A DNA stretch of 64,000 nt from Mangrovimonas cancribranchiae (GCF_037126245.1 NZ_CP136925.1:1294001-1358000); one strand, 5' to 3'; positions 46,985 to 56,728 are shown, numbered from the stretch's first letter. The notes: generated from the sequence alone by a model not told the origin. Numbers and translations are program-made.

Positions 46985-47007
46985 AAATCAAACGGGTTTT
47001 TTGTTTT
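46970..47007 (+). terminator. Intrinsic terminator of the his attenuator
   Basis: AAAACCCGTTTGA (46970-46982) pairs perfectly with TCAAACGGGTTTT (46988-47000) around the loop GTAAA, followed by TTGTTTT. It lies upstream of hisG and downstream of the leader peptide. Confidence 0.92.
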
Positions 47008-47028
47008 CTATAATACCATTAACCTTCA

Positions 47029-47044
47029 TTTGATTTACTCAAAC
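47029..47044 (+). promoter_or_regulatory. Element complementary to the attenuator and to the hisG start
   Basis: TTTGATTTACTCAAAC is the exact reverse complement of 46977-46992 (terminator arm and loop). Its inner ATTTACTCA (47033-47041) is also complementary to TGAGTAAAT (47060-47068), which covers the hisG start codon. It may tune hisG translation in read-through transcripts. Confidence 0.45.
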
Positions 47045-47058
47045 ACAATAAATAAAGA

Positions 47059-47916
47059 ATGAGTAAATTAAAACTTGCCGTACAAAAATCTGGTAGACTT
47101 CATGAAGATTCCATGAAAATTCTAAAGGATATTGGTCTATTTGTAGATAATGGCAAAGACCAACTTAAAGTATCGGCAGCCAATTTCCCTTTAGAACTTT
47201 TTTATCTCAGAAATGGTGATATACCGCAATATTTAAAAGATGGTGTTGTTGATGCCGCAATTATAGGTGAAAACATACTGTTTGAAAAAGGCGACAATAT
47301 TAACATTATAGAAAAATTAGGTTTTTCAAAATGTAAAGTATCCATCGCTTTACCTAAACACGAACAGTATACTAATATTACATGCTTACAAGGTAAACGT
47401 ATAGCAACATCATATCCTAATACAGTTTCTAAGTTTTTAAAGAAACGTAATGTTTCTGCTAATTTACACATTATAAATGGCTCTGTAGAAATTGCCCCAA
47501 ACATTGGGTTGGCAGATGCTATTGTAGATATTGTCTCCAGTGGTAATACCTTGTTTAAAAATAACCTTAAAGAGGTTGATGTTTTATTAGAATCGGAAGC
47601 CGTTTTAGCTGTATCTCCAAAAATAAATAATGAACAAAAAAACTTATTGGAACGATTACAGTTTAGAATACAATCTGTTTTAAAAAGTCGAGAAAATAAA
47701 TATGTGCTTTTAAATGCTCCTGATGAAAAAATTAAAGACATCATAAATATTCTTCCCGGCATGAACAGCCCTACAATTATGCCATTAGCTAAAAGCGGAT
47801 GGAGCTCTCTACACTCAGTAATTAATAAAAATAAATTTTGGGAAATTATAGATGAATTAAAGGCTAATGGTGCCGAAGGAATTTTAGTTTGCCCAATAGA
47901 AAACATGGTAATATAA
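47059..47916 (+). CDS. hisG: ATP phosphoribosyltransferase (long form)
   Basis: The first and feedback-inhibited step of histidine synthesis. The 285-residue long form has two catalytic lobes (KLKLAVQKSGRLHEDSMKIL; DAAIIGENILFEKGD; GLADAIVDIVSSGNTLFKNN) and the C-terminal HisG_C domain (about 210-285) that binds histidine. It is thus self-sufficient without HisZ. It is the first gene of the operon, with hisD one base after its stop. Confidence 0.96.
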   Translation: MSKLKLAVQKSGRLHEDSMKILKDIGLFVDNGKDQLKVSAANFPLELFYLRNGDIPQYLKDGVVDAAIIGENILFEKGDNINIIEKLGFSKCKVSIALPKHEQYTNITCLQGKRIATSYPNTVSKFLKKRNVSANLHIINGSVEIAPNIGLADAIVDIVSSGNTLFKNNLKEVDVLLESEAVLAVSPKINNEQKNLLERLQFRIQSVLKSRENKYVLLNAPDEKIKDIINILPGMNSPTIMPLAKSGWSSLHSVINKNKFWEIIDELKANGAEGILVCPIENMVI

Positions 47917-47917
47917 T

Positions 47918-49203
47918 ATGAAAATAATACAATACCCTAAGCCGGATCAATGGACAGACATATTACAACGTCCAATACAAACTATAGCCGATATAGAACG
48001 AACAGTTACCGAAATATTTAACGATATAAAACGGCAAGGAGACACAGCCATTACAAAGTACACCGCTATGTTTGATGGTGTTGAACTGAATAACTATAAA
48101 GTTTCAAAAAAAAAATTGATGATGCATGTGAAAATGTTTCGGAAAGCTTAAAAACAGCTATATACATGGCTAAAACTAATATTGAAGCTTTTCATGAGGC
48201 TCAAAAAACATCCAAAGTAGAGATTGAAACTTCACCTGGAGTTCGTTGTTGGCAAGAAAAACGACCTATAGAAAAAATAGGATTATACATTCCAGGAGGA
48301 ACAGCACCCTTATTTTCTACCGTATTAATGTTAGCAATTCCTGCAAAAATAGCAGGCTGTAAGAACATTGTAATTTGTTCGCCACCAAATAAAGAAGGTA
48401 AAATAGCAAAAGAAATTTTATTTGCAGCACAACTTTGTGGAGTTACAAAAATTTTAAAAGTAGGAGGTATACAGGCTATAGCTGGGATGACATTTGGTAC
48501 CAAAATAATACCTCAAGTTTATAAAATATTTGGTCCAGGAAATCAATTTGTAACAGTAGCAAAACAATTAGCCATAAAATATGATGTAGCCATAGATATG
48601 CCAGCAGGTCCAAGTGAGTTATTGGTCTATGCTGATGAATCTGCAAAGCCTTCTTATGTGGCGTCAGACCTACTTAGTCAAGCCGAACATGGTGTAGATA
48701 GTCAGGTGATTTTAATATCGACTTCAAAACTTCTTATTGAAAATGTAAAAACTGAAATTTCCAGTCAAATTAAAGACTTGCCTAGAAAATCTATTGCAGA
48801 GCAAGCAATACAAAATTCAAAACTAATTTTAGTTGAAAGTGATGATATAGCTTTAAAAATGATTAATGAATTTGCTCCAGAACACTTTATAATCTGTGCT
48901 AAAAACGAAGAATTATACATTAACGGGATTACTAATGCAGGTTCTGTTTTTATAGGAAATTATACACCCGAAAGTGCTGGTGATTACGCTTCTGGTACTA
49001 ACCACACTTTACCAACAAATGGGTTTAGTAAAATGTATTCTGGAATAAGCTTAGATAGTTTTACAAAAAGTATAACGTTTCAAAAAATAACAAAAGTAGG
49101 ATTAATTAACCTAGGTGAAACCATAGAAATAATGGCAAATGCCGAAGGTTTACAAGCTCATAAAAATGCGGTTTCCATTAGATTAAAAGATTTAAAGAAA
49201 TGA
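47918..49203 (+). pseudogene. hisD: Histidinol dehydrogenase, split by a frameshift in an A10 run
   Basis: HisD makes the last two oxidations to histidine. The N-terminal part reads MKIIQYPKPDQWTDILQRP in one frame up to base 48151; the rest continues in another frame from the A run at 48106-48115 (IDDACENVSESLKTAI, then YIPGGTAPLFSTVLML and the catalytic EFAPEHF). With one A more (or two fewer) the frame would be continuous and give about 428 residues, the family length. All other parts look intact. It may be a sequencing error, a true mutation, or a gene read through by polymerase slippage on the A run. Confidence 0.85.
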
Positions 49204-50249
49204 CATCAATAGATTTTAATATAAATAGCTTGGTTCGTACAAGTGTAAAAAACTTAAAACCTTATTCTTCTGCAAGAGAGGAGTATAAGGATTTTGATAA
49301 AGATATGGTATTTCTTGATGCCAACGAAAACCCTAATAATAATGGCGTAAATCGTTATCCAGATTCACAACAACTAAAATTAAAGCAACGTCTTTCTAAA
49401 TTAAAACATGTGCGTGTTAATAACATTTTGTTAGGAAATGGTAGCGATGAAGTTTTAGACTTACTAATTAGAACTTTTTGTGAACCCAAGAAAGACCAAA
49501 TAATTATTTTACCACCAACCTATGGCATGTATCAAGTATTAGCAGATATAAACAATGTGTCTAGTATTTCAGTAGCACTTGATAATAATTTTCAACTACG
49601 TGTAGATGATATTTTGAAAACCGCGACAAGTAATACAAAAATGTTGTTTTTATGTGCTCCTAACAACCCAACTGGAAATCACTTTAAATCTCAAAAGATA
49701 GAGTTTTTACTAAAAAAATTTAATGGTATTGTAGTTATAGATGAAGCTTATATCGATTTCTCATCGCAAAAAAGTTGGTTAGCAAAGTTAGATGAATTCC
49801 CTAATCTAGTGATAACACAAACGCTATCAAAAGCTTATGGAATGGCAGGTATTAGGTTAGGATTATGCTTTGCTTCAAAAATAATTATCGAAACAATAAA
49901 CAAAATAAAACCACCTTACAATATTAATATCTTAACCCAACAGTATGTATTACAACAACTTCAAAATGTGGCGCATATAGAAGCTCAAATTCAAAATATT
50001 AAAAAACAAAGAAAACGTTTAGAACACGCTTTGCATAGCATATCTTTTATAGAGCAGGTTTACCCTACAGAAACCAATTTTATTTTAATAAAAGTTGACG
50101 ATGCTACAAAAAGGTACCAACAACTTATTAATAAAGGAATTGTTGTAAGAAATAGAACATCTCAATTAGGTTGTAAAAATTGTTTACGTATAACTGTTGG
50201 TACTAGTAAGGAAAACAACACATTAATCAATGTTTTAAAAAACCTATAA
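49200..50249 (+). CDS. hisC: Histidinol-phosphate aminotransferase
   Basis: A PLP enzyme of fold type I converting imidazole-acetol phosphate to histidinol phosphate. [42 protein letters not shown] and the PLP Lys in [15 protein letters not shown] are present. The 349-residue length is normal. Its ATG overlaps the hisD stop by 4 bases (ATGA), and the hisB start shares one base with its stop. Confidence 0.95.
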   Translation: MTSIDFNINSLVRTSVKNLKPYSSAREEYKDFDKDMVFLDANENPNNNGVNRYPDSQQLKLKQRLSKLKHVRVNNILLGNGSDEVLDLLIRTFCEPKKDQIIILPPTYGMYQVLADINNVSSISVALDNNFQLRVDDILKTATSNTKMLFLCAPNNPTGNHFKSQKIEFLLKKFNGIVVIDEAYIDFSSQKSWLAKLDEFPNLVITQTLSKAYGMAGIRLGLCFASKIIIETINKIKPPYNINILTQQYVLQQLQNVAHIEAQIQNIKKQRKRLEHALHSISFIEQVYPTETNFILIKVDDATKRYQQLINKGIVVRNRTSQLGCKNCLRITVGTSKENNTLINVLKNL

Positions 50250-51385
50250 TGGCACAAAAAATATTATTTATAGATAGAGATGGCACATTAATAAAAGAGC
50301 CAAAAGATGAACAAATAGATGCTTTTAAAAAGTTAGAATTTTACCCAAAAGTATTTCAGTATTTAAGCAAAATAGTAAATGAGTTAGATTACGAATTGGT
50401 ATTGGTAACTAACCAAGATGGATTAGGTACTAACTCTTTTCCTGAAAATACATTCTGGCCAGTGCATAATTTTATAATGAAAACTTTTAAAGCCGAAGGA
50501 ATCGTTTTTAAAGAGCAGATTATAGACAGAACTTTTGCAAAAGATAATGCATCAACAAGAAAGCCAAACACAGGCTTGTTAACCACATACTTTTCTAAAA
50601 AATACGATTTAAAAAACTCATTTGTAATAGGTGATCGCTTAACCGATATTCAATTGGCTAAAAATTTAAACTCAAGAGGTATTTTTATTAATAACCAATC
50701 GTATTTAGGAAGTGAAGAAATTACAGTAAAACGAGAGGCGTTAAACCCTTATATAGCATTAGAAACTAAAAATTGGCAAGATGTTTACGAGTTTTTAAAG
50801 CTATCGGATAGAACAGCGACTATAGAAAGAAATACTAATGAAACTCAAGTAGTAATTCAATTAAATCTTGATGGAACTGGAAAGGGCAATATCGATACAG
50901 GAATAGCTTTTTTCGATCATATGTTGGATCAAATTTCACGTCACAGTCTAGTAGATCTAGACATTAAAGTTAATGGCGATTTAAACGTAGATGAACACCA
51001 TACTATTGAAGACACAGCTATAGCTTTAGGAGAAGTGTTTAATAAAGCATTAGCAAATAAATTAGGAATAGAACGCTACGGATTTTGCTTACCTATGGAC
51101 GATTGTTTAGCACAAGTAGCGATCGATTTTGGTGGTAGAAATTGGTTAGTATGGAATGCCTGTTTTAAACGTGAAATGATAGGAAAAATGCCTACAGAAA
51201 TGTTTTATCATTTCTTTAAATCGTTTACCGATGGCGCTAAATGTAATTTAAATATTAAAGCAGAAGGTATTAACGAGCATCATAAAATCGAAGCCATTTT
51301 TAAGGCCTTTGCAAAAGCCATTAAAATGGCCATAAAACGAGATACAGAAAAAATGATATTACCAACAACAAAAGGCACTTTATAA
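50249..51385 (+). CDS. hisB: Bifunctional histidinol-phosphatase / imidazoleglycerol-phosphate dehydratase
   Basis: A fusion carrying steps 7 and 9 (dehydratase, phosphatase) of the pathway. The N-terminal HAD phosphatase (about 1-170) has [12 protein letters not shown] and LVTNQDGLG. The C-terminal IGPD domain (about 185-378) has [19 protein letters not shown] and [15 protein letters not shown], with the metal-binding His residues, and [19 protein letters not shown]. The 378-residue length fits the fused form. Confidence 0.95.
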   Translation: MAQKILFIDRDGTLIKEPKDEQIDAFKKLEFYPKVFQYLSKIVNELDYELVLVTNQDGLGTNSFPENTFWPVHNFIMKTFKAEGIVFKEQIIDRTFAKDNASTRKPNTGLLTTYFSKKYDLKNSFVIGDRLTDIQLAKNLNSRGIFINNQSYLGSEEITVKREALNPYIALETKNWQDVYEFLKLSDRTATIERNTNETQVVIQLNLDGTGKGNIDTGIAFFDHMLDQISRHSLVDLDIKVNGDLNVDEHHTIEDTAIALGEVFNKALANKLGIERYGFCLPMDDCLAQVAIDFGGRNWLVWNACFKREMIGKMPTEMFYHFFKSFTDGAKCNLNIKAEGINEHHKIEAIFKAFAKAIKMAIKRDTEKMILPTTKGTL

Positions 51386-51966
51386 TGAAAGTAGTTATTA
51401 TAGATTATGGTGCTGGAAATATTAAAAGCGTTCAATTCGCATTGCAACGCTTGGGTGTAAATGCAATAGTTTCTAAGGATAAAACAACCATACTAAAAGC
51501 AGATAAAGTTATTTTTCCCGGTGTAGGAGAAGCAAGTAGTGCTATGCAAAAACTCAAAGAATCAGGATTAGATTTAGTTATTCCAACCTTAAAGCAACCT
51601 GTTTTAGGAATTTGTCTCGGCATGCAGTTGTTATGTAAGCATACAGAAGAAGGTACTACTCATGGACTAGGTGTTTTTAATGTAGAAGTGAAAAAGTTTA
51701 ATGCTCATGTAAAAGTTCCACACGTAGGATGGAATGTTATTAAAGATTTGACATCTGACTTATTTGTTGGAATCCCTGAAAAATCATACATGTATTTGGT
51801 ACATAGCTATTATGCAGAAATCTGCGACGAAACTATTTCAAAGACAGATTATGGATTAGAATATGCTTCGGCTTTACAAAAAAACAATTTTTACGGGGTT
51901 CAATTCCACCCAGAAAAAAGTGGTGATTTAGGAGAACAGATTTTAAAAAACTTTATAGAAATTTAA
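51385..51966 (+). CDS. hisH: Imidazole glycerol phosphate synthase, glutaminase subunit
   Basis: A class I glutamine amidotransferase that feeds ammonia to HisF. The oxyanion region is [10 protein letters not shown], the nucleophile Cys is in [17 protein letters not shown], and His/Glu are in [13 protein letters not shown]. The 193-residue length is normal. It starts within the hisB stop (TAATG). Confidence 0.95.
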   Translation: MKVVIIDYGAGNIKSVQFALQRLGVNAIVSKDKTTILKADKVIFPGVGEASSAMQKLKESGLDLVIPTLKQPVLGICLGMQLLCKHTEEGTTHGLGVFNVEVKKFNAHVKVPHVGWNVIKDLTSDLFVGIPEKSYMYLVHSYYAEICDETISKTDYGLEYASALQKNNFYGVQFHPEKSGDLGEQILKNFIEI

Positions 51967-51976
51967 AAAGAAACAT

Positions 51977-52699
51977 ATGCGTATCATACCTGCAATAGAT
52001 GTAATAAATGGTAAAACTGTACGATTAACCAAAGGGAATTATAATATAAAAACAATATATAATGAATCCCCTTTAGAAGTAGCTAAACAATATGAAGATT
52101 ATGGGATTAAATACCTCCATTTAGTTGATTTAGATGGAGCAAAATCTAAGCAGATTGTTAATTATAAGATATTAGAACAAATTGCAACAAAAACCAAATT
52201 GAATGTAGATTTTGGCGGTGGTTTAAAATCTAATAACGATTTGCGTATTGCTTTTAATTCAGGTGCAAAGCAAGTTACAGGAGGAAGCATTGCTGTTAAA
52301 CATCCAGATATATTCTCGTCTTGGTTAAAACGTTACGGAGGTCATAAAATAATTTTAGGAGCAGATATAAGAGACAAAAAAATTGCTATTAACGGTTGGC
52401 AAGAGCAAAGTAATTTAGAGCTTATTCCATTTATAAATAATTATATAAAAAAGGGTGTAGAATATGTTATTTGTACTGATATTAATAAAGATGGTATGTT
52501 ACAAGGTCCTTCTTTAAGTTTATACAAAAATGTGATTTCTAAATGTTCAAACACCTCTATAAAGTTAATAGCCTCAGGAGGAATTTCAAATATTGAAGAT
52601 TTATACAAATTAAAAAATATTGGTTGTGAAGGTGCCATTATAGGTAAAGCTTTATATGAAAATAAAATCACGTTAAAACAATTAGAAAAACTTTATTAA
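51977..52699 (+). CDS. hisA: Phosphoribosylformimino-5-aminoimidazole carboxamide ribotide isomerase
   Basis: A TIM-barrel isomerase of 240 residues. The catalytic acid/base Asp residues are in [20 protein letters not shown] and [18 protein letters not shown]; phosphate-binding motifs are [12 protein letters not shown] and [13 protein letters not shown]. It follows hisH by 10 bases, and hisF begins one base after its stop. Confidence 0.94.
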   Translation: MRIIPAIDVINGKTVRLTKGNYNIKTIYNESPLEVAKQYEDYGIKYLHLVDLDGAKSKQIVNYKILEQIATKTKLNVDFGGGLKSNNDLRIAFNSGAKQVTGGSIAVKHPDIFSSWLKRYGGHKIILGADIRDKKIAINGWQEQSNLELIPFINNYIKKGVEYVICTDINKDGMLQGPSLSLYKNVISKCSNTSIKLIASGGISNIEDLYKLKNIGCEGAIIGKALYENKITLKQLEKLY

Positions 52700-53455
52700 A
52701 TGCTTACAAAACGAATAATACCTTGTTTAGATATTAAAAATGGCAGAACGGTAAAAGGAATTAACTTTTTAGGGTTAAAAGACGCTGGAGATCCTATTGA
52801 ATTAGCCAAAAAATATACCGACGAAGGTGCCGATGAGTTAGTGTTTTTAGACATTTCAGCGACTCAAGAAGGTAGAAAGACAACTAAAGAAATGGTTTTA
52901 GAAATAGCAAAACAAATAAACATCCCATTTACGGTTGGAGGAGGAATTTCTAGTATTGAAGATGTTTCCATTTTATTAAATAATGGTGCCGATAAAATAT
53001 CAATTAACTCATCGGCAGTAATGCATCCGGAGTTAATTAATCAATTAGCCAAAACATTTGGAAGACAATGTATAGTCGTTGCGATTGACGCCAAAAAAAT
53101 TAATAATAATTGGAACGTTTATTTATCTGGTGGGAGTATACCAACAACACTAGATTTGTTTAGCTGGTCTAAAGAGGTGGAGTCTCGAGGAGCAGGAGAA
53201 ATATTGTTTACTTCTATGAATCATGATGGTACTAAAAATGGTTTTGCAAATGAAGCTCTTGCTAAATTATCTTCAGAGTTAAATATTCCAGTTATAGCAT
53301 CGGGTGGAGCAGGAAAACAACAACATTTCATAGATGTGTTTAAACAAGGAAAAGCCGATGCTGCTTTGGCTGCTAGCGTGTTTCATTTTGGTGAAATAGA
53401 CATTATCAATTTAAAGAAAACATTAAAACAACAACAAATAGAAGTACGACTCTAA
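52700..53455 (+). CDS. hisF: Imidazole glycerol phosphate synthase, cyclase subunit
   Basis: A TIM-barrel cyclase of 251 residues working with His[21 protein letters not shown] has the catalytic Asp; the second is in [25 protein letters not shown] and [12 protein letters not shown] bind phosphate. Thr/Asn replaces part of the usual T-S-M-D-R-D-G motif: here it reads TSMNHDGTK, with Asn in place of the first Asp, as in many Bacteroidota. It shares one base with hisIE. Confidence 0.94.
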   Translation: MLTKRIIPCLDIKNGRTVKGINFLGLKDAGDPIELAKKYTDEGADELVFLDISATQEGRKTTKEMVLEIAKQINIPFTVGGGISSIEDVSILLNNGADKISINSSAVMHPELINQLAKTFGRQCIVVAIDAKKINNNWNVYLSGGSIPTTLDLFSWSKEVESRGAGEILFTSMNHDGTKNGFANEALAKLSSELNIPVIASGGAGKQQHFIDVFKQGKADAALAASVFHFGEIDIINLKKTLKQQQIEVRL

Positions 53456-54051
53456 TGAAAATAGATTTTAAAAAAAATATCGATGGTCTTGTTCCTGCAA
53501 TTATTCAAGACTCCGAAACCAAAACAGTTCTAATGTTAGGCTATATGAATAAGGAAGCCTATAAAAAAACTATAAAGACTAAAGTGGTTACCTTCTACAG
53601 TAGATCGAAACAGCGTTTATGGACTAAAGGTGAAAAAAGCGGACACTATTTACATCTAGTAAATATTAAAATGGATTGCGATAATGATACACTACTAATT
53701 CAAGTAAAACCAAATGGTCCTACTTGTCATAAAGGTAGCGATACATGTTGGGGAGAAAGTAACATACCATCTTATGGGTTTATATCTAAATTAGAAACAA
53801 TTATAACCAATAGAATAGAAGAAAGTGATTTGAATCAATCTTATGTGGCTTCACTTTTTTCAAAAGGAATAAATAAAATAGCACAAAAAGTAGGGGAGGA
53901 AGCTGTTGAAGTTATCATTGAAGCTAAAGACAACAATAATGATTTATTTTTAAACGAAACAGCCGATTTATTATTTCATTACCTAATACTATTACAAGCC
54001 AAGGGTTATAGTATTAATGATGTGGTTAAAGTGCTAAAAAAAAGGCATTAG
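53455..54051 (+). CDS. hisIE: Bifunctional phosphoribosyl-AMP cyclohydrolase / phosphoribosyl-ATP pyrophosphatase
   Basis: Steps 2 and 3 of the pathway in one 198-residue protein. HisI (1-about 105): MLGYMNKEAYKKTI, FYSRSKQRLWTKGEKSGH, the metal site MDCDNDTLL and PTCHKGSDTCW. HisE (about 110-198): IAQKVGEEAVEVIIEAKDN and NETADLLFHYLILLQ. It is the last gene of the operon; its stop codon lies inside a hairpin that serves the opposite strand. Confidence 0.95.
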   Translation: MKIDFKKNIDGLVPAIIQDSETKTVLMLGYMNKEAYKKTIKTKVVTFYSRSKQRLWTKGEKSGHYLHLVNIKMDCDNDTLLIQVKPNGPTCHKGSDTCWGESNIPSYGFISKLETIITNRIEESDLNQSYVASLFSKGINKIAQKVGEEAVEVIIEAKDNNNDLFLNETADLLFHYLILLQAKGYSINDVVKVLKKRH

Positions 54052-54068
54052 ATAAATACTAGTGCCTT
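54034..54068 (-). terminator. Intrinsic terminator for the minus-strand gene, within the 3' end of hisIE
   Basis: On the minus strand AAGGCACTAG pairs with CTAATGCCTT (54059-54068 with 54042-54051, one G-U) and is followed by T8. The T run is the A run in the last codons of hisIE. There is no T run on the plus side. Confidence 0.7.
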
Positions 54069-54094
54069 AATCGTTTATATTGTGTAAATAGTTT

Positions 54095-54517
54095 TTAAGA
54101 AATCCATTGCTTTCTTGATGCGTATTGAGAAAACCAAACCAAGAAAATAGCAAAAACTACAATTGCTGTGGTCATTCCCATATTATCTAGATGGCCTTCG
54201 GCAAACGAATATCCCATTTGAATAAGTACAGCTAACAAGGATACCCAGAATAATAATTTAGCAATTATTTTTCTTATAAAAAGCGCTAAACAACCTAGAA
54301 CGCCACTAAAAACAGCAATAGCAAATACCGCTGTGTACCAAGCAGGCATGCTATTAATAATATTTAGTTGTTCTTCAGTATAACCGCTTCTCCAAGCTTC
54401 GGTATTATAGGCTTGTCCTAAATACTGCATAACTCCCATGGCGTTCCATATAAGGGCAATTACAGCTATAATCCAATACCAAATTGGGGGCTTTGATGTA
54501 GTCGATTTTGTTGTCAT
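54095..54517 (-). CDS. Small membrane protein of unknown function
   Basis: A 140-residue protein with four hydrophobic segments (about 12-31, 56-77, 82-103, 109-130). Recognisable parts are WYWIIAVIALIWNAMGVMQY and NIINSMPAWYTAVFAIAVFS. Close relatives in Bacteroidota are sometimes labelled as sugar transporters without proof. It is a single gene, with its own terminator at the 3' side inside hisIE. No function can be given. Confidence 0.72.
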   Translation of the reverse strand: MTTKSTTSKPPIWYWIIAVIALIWNAMGVMQYLGQAYNTEAWRSGYTEEQLNIINSMPAWYTAVFAIAVFSGVLGCLALFIRKIIAKLLFWVSLLAVLIQMGYSFAEGHLDNMGMTTAIVVFAIFLVWFSQYASRKQWIS

Positions 54518-54608
54518 AAAATTAATTTTGATTGGTTAGTTACAGTACAAGTTAGGAAAAATTTGCCATATAATTAAAAAAAGCTACTTTCGGCAATTAG
54601 AAATTATC

Positions 54609-55400
54609 ATGTCGGCATTTGCACCCAAAAAATATTATTACGTTTTTAAAATCCAGTATTTAGGATATCGATTTCATGGTTGGCAAAAACAACCCAACTT
54701 AAAAACATTACATTTAATGGTCGATAGAACCTTTAAATATGTTCTAGAAGGGAAACCGTTTAAAACATTAACATCTGGAAGAACAGATGCTATGGTATCT
54801 GCTAATGAAACAGCGTTTGAACTGTTTTTAGAGCATGAAATAGAAGATTATGACAAGTTTTTAGAGTGGTTTAACTATAATTTACCACAAGATATTAGGG
54901 CGTTATCTATAACAGAAGTAGATAATAACTTCAATATTATACAGCATCCTAAAGTTAAAGAGTACATTTATCTTTTTGCTCATGGTGAAAAATGCCATCC
55001 ATTTTGTGCATCAATTTTAACGACTATCTTAGATAAGCTTGATATAGACATTATGATGCAAGGCGCCAAGTTGTTTGAAGGCTGTCATAATTTTAAAGAT
55101 TATTGTTATAAAGCTACAGGTGAAGGCAAGTACGAACGTACTATTTTTACTTGCGAGATAGTTGAAAACACAGCGTACACCGCCAATTTTTTTCCAGAAA
55201 AAACCTATATGTTGCGAGTACAGGGCGAAGGTTTTGGACGAAATCAAATAAGACTCATGATGGGAGCCTTAATAAGACTAGGCAAAGGCGACATAACTTT
55301 GGACTATATTAAAACATCTCTTAAAATACCAAGCGAGACACCCTACTACTACATTGCTCCAGCCTCTGGTTTAATTTTAAATAAATTAGATTTTAAATAA
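54609..55400 (+). CDS. truA: TruA-like tRNA pseudouridine synthase
   Basis: 263 residues. TruA makes pseudouridine at tRNA positions 38-40. IQYLGYRFHGWQKQPNLKTL and TLTSGRTDAMVSANETAFEL contain the catalytic Asp (SGRTDA); VQGEGFGRNQIRLMMGALI matches the C-terminal motif. It is somewhat diverged from the classic form (AMVSA instead of GVHA), so it may be a paralogue rather than the main TruA. It is monocistronic. Confidence 0.82.
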   Translation: MSAFAPKKYYYVFKIQYLGYRFHGWQKQPNLKTLHLMVDRTFKYVLEGKPFKTLTSGRTDAMVSANETAFELFLEHEIEDYDKFLEWFNYNLPQDIRALSITEVDNNFNIIQHPKVKEYIYLFAHGEKCHPFCASILTTILDKLDIDIMMQGAKLFEGCHNFKDYCYKATGEGKYERTIFTCEIVENTAYTANFFPEKTYMLRVQGEGFGRNQIRLMMGALIRLGKGDITLDYIKTSLKIPSETPYYYIAPASGLILNKLDFK

Positions 55401-55450
55401 AATATAGTATTGTACAGCTTCCTGCTAGTATTAAATTCAGTAAATAAAGT

Positions 55451-55458
55451 TACCTTTG
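55451..55458 (+). promoter_or_regulatory. -7 promoter box directly before the CvfB-like gene
   Basis: TACCTTTG matches TAnnTTTG and ends 4 bases before the ATG at 55463, predicting a leaderless or nearly leaderless mRNA. Confidence 0.5.
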
Positions 55459-55462
55459 CACT

Positions 55463-56293
55463 ATGATAAATTTAGGAGAATACAATACGCTAGAAATACT
55501 TAGAGAGAGAGAACCTGGATTATTTCTTGGCGACCAAGACGATAATGAAATTCTGTTACCTAATAGATATGTTCCTAAAGAGTTTAATATAGGTGATAAG
55601 TTAGAAGTTTTCGTGTATTTAGATAATGAAGAACGTCCTGTTGCCACAACCGATAAACCCTATATTAAAAAAGGCGATTTTGCATTATTACGTTGTAATG
55701 AAGTAACTAAATATGGTGCTTTTTTAGATTGGGGAATGGTTAAAGAATTGTTTTGTCCGTTTAAGGAACAAGCCTTTAAAATGACGCCAGGCCTATGGTA
55801 TTTTGTATATTGTTATTTAGATGAAGAAACCAATAGATTAGCCGCTTCCAGTAAAACAAACCATTTTTTAGATAACAGTACTTTAACTGTAGAAAAGTTT
55901 GATGAAGTTGATATTATTATATCGCATCCAAGCGAATTTGGTATGAATGTCGTAGTTAACAAAAAACATTTAGGCCTAATTTTTAAGGATAATATCTTTA
56001 AAGAACTTAATATAGGCGATCGTATGAAAGGGTATGTTAAAAAAGTACGCCACGATAATAAGTTAGATATTGTTCTAAATCAAATAGGGTACAAAAATAT
56101 TGAACCTACAGCAGAAAAAATCCTTCAAGAATTAGAAGACAATAGCGGATTTTTACCACTACACGATAAATCTTCACCAGAAGACATAAAAGAATCTCTT
56201 GAAATGAGTAAGAAAAGCTTTAAAAAAGCTATTGGCTCTCTATACAAGCAAAAGCTAATAGATATTAAAAACGAAGGCATTTATTTAAAATAA
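55463..56293 (+). CDS. S1-domain RNA-binding protein, CvfB-like
   Basis: 276 residues, with tandem OB/S1-like domains and a C-terminal winged helix, as in CvfB/YitL. The N-terminal EYNTLEILREREPGLFLGDQ and EILLPNRYVPKEFNIGDKLE form the first domain; GDFALLRCNEVTKYGAFLDW the second; FKDNIFKELNIGDRMKGYVK the third; the last 60 residues (SPEDIKESLEMSKKSFKKAI) the winged helix. It probably binds RNA; the physiological role in Bacteroidota is not known. Confidence 0.88.
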   Translation: MINLGEYNTLEILREREPGLFLGDQDDNEILLPNRYVPKEFNIGDKLEVFVYLDNEERPVATTDKPYIKKGDFALLRCNEVTKYGAFLDWGMVKELFCPFKEQAFKMTPGLWYFVYCYLDEETNRLAASSKTNHFLDNSTLTVEKFDEVDIIISHPSEFGMNVVVNKKHLGLIFKDNIFKELNIGDRMKGYVKKVRHDNKLDIVLNQIGYKNIEPTAEKILQELEDNSGFLPLHDKSSPEDIKESLEMSKKSFKKAIGSLYKQKLIDIKNEGIYLK

Positions 56294-56296
56294 AAG

Positions 56297-56728
56297 CTAC
56301 GTAAGGTTAATTAATTTTTTAAAAGCAGTTTTATTGGCTACCCAATTAGAGGCTTCTAAAAGTGAGGTGAAACGCTCTCGTTTTAAATTAAAATAATAAT
56401 CTTCAACAGCTAAAACACGCTTAGTATTTAAGTTATAAGTAACTATAGCATAAGCAGATATTTGATTAAGTTTTTCAAAATGCCTATTCATATCTATAAC
56501 ATCTATAGAGTAAGAATTTATACGATTAGATATAAACCCATACGTGTCTCCCTTATAGTAGTCAAGTAACAAGTCGTAAACCTCCTTTAAATCATTAAAA
56601 GAAACACAAACGCCTTGTTTAAATTCTGCAATCAAATAATTTTCAAAAAAATGAAAATCACCAATTTCAAGACAATAAGTCGCTTCAACATGTTTAGCTA
56701 TTGGAGATTCTAAAACTTTCATAATCAA
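56297..56728 (-). CDS. Conserved protein of unknown function (STAS-like fold possible)
   Basis: A 143-residue protein with no signal or membrane segment. EVYDLLLDYYKGDTYGFISN and AIVTYNLNTKRVLAVEDYYF suggest alternating strands and helices; flavobacterial relatives are sometimes called STAS/SEC14-like. The frame allows starts at 56728 (MIM) or two codons later. It is convergent with the CvfB-like gene, only 3 bases apart. The function is unknown. Confidence 0.7.
   Translation of the reverse strand: MIMKVLESPIAKHVEATYCLEIGDFHFFENYLIAEFKQGVCVSFNDLKEVYDLLLDYYKGDTYGFISNRINSYSIDVIDMNRHFEKLNQISAYAIVTYNLNTKRVLAVEDYYFNLKRERFTSLLEASNWVANKTAFKKLINLT

Noticed and set aside
47202-47906. A 234-codon open frame on the minus strand inside hisG
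   Set aside because: It is antisense to a fully conserved hisG, has no recognisable motif and owes its length to the codon composition of the real gene.
54585-54606. The string GCAATTAGAAATTAT, also found near 30001-30016
   Set aside because: Two copies far apart in AT-rich spacer, with different neighbours and no flanking repeat structure; probably chance, not an attachment site.
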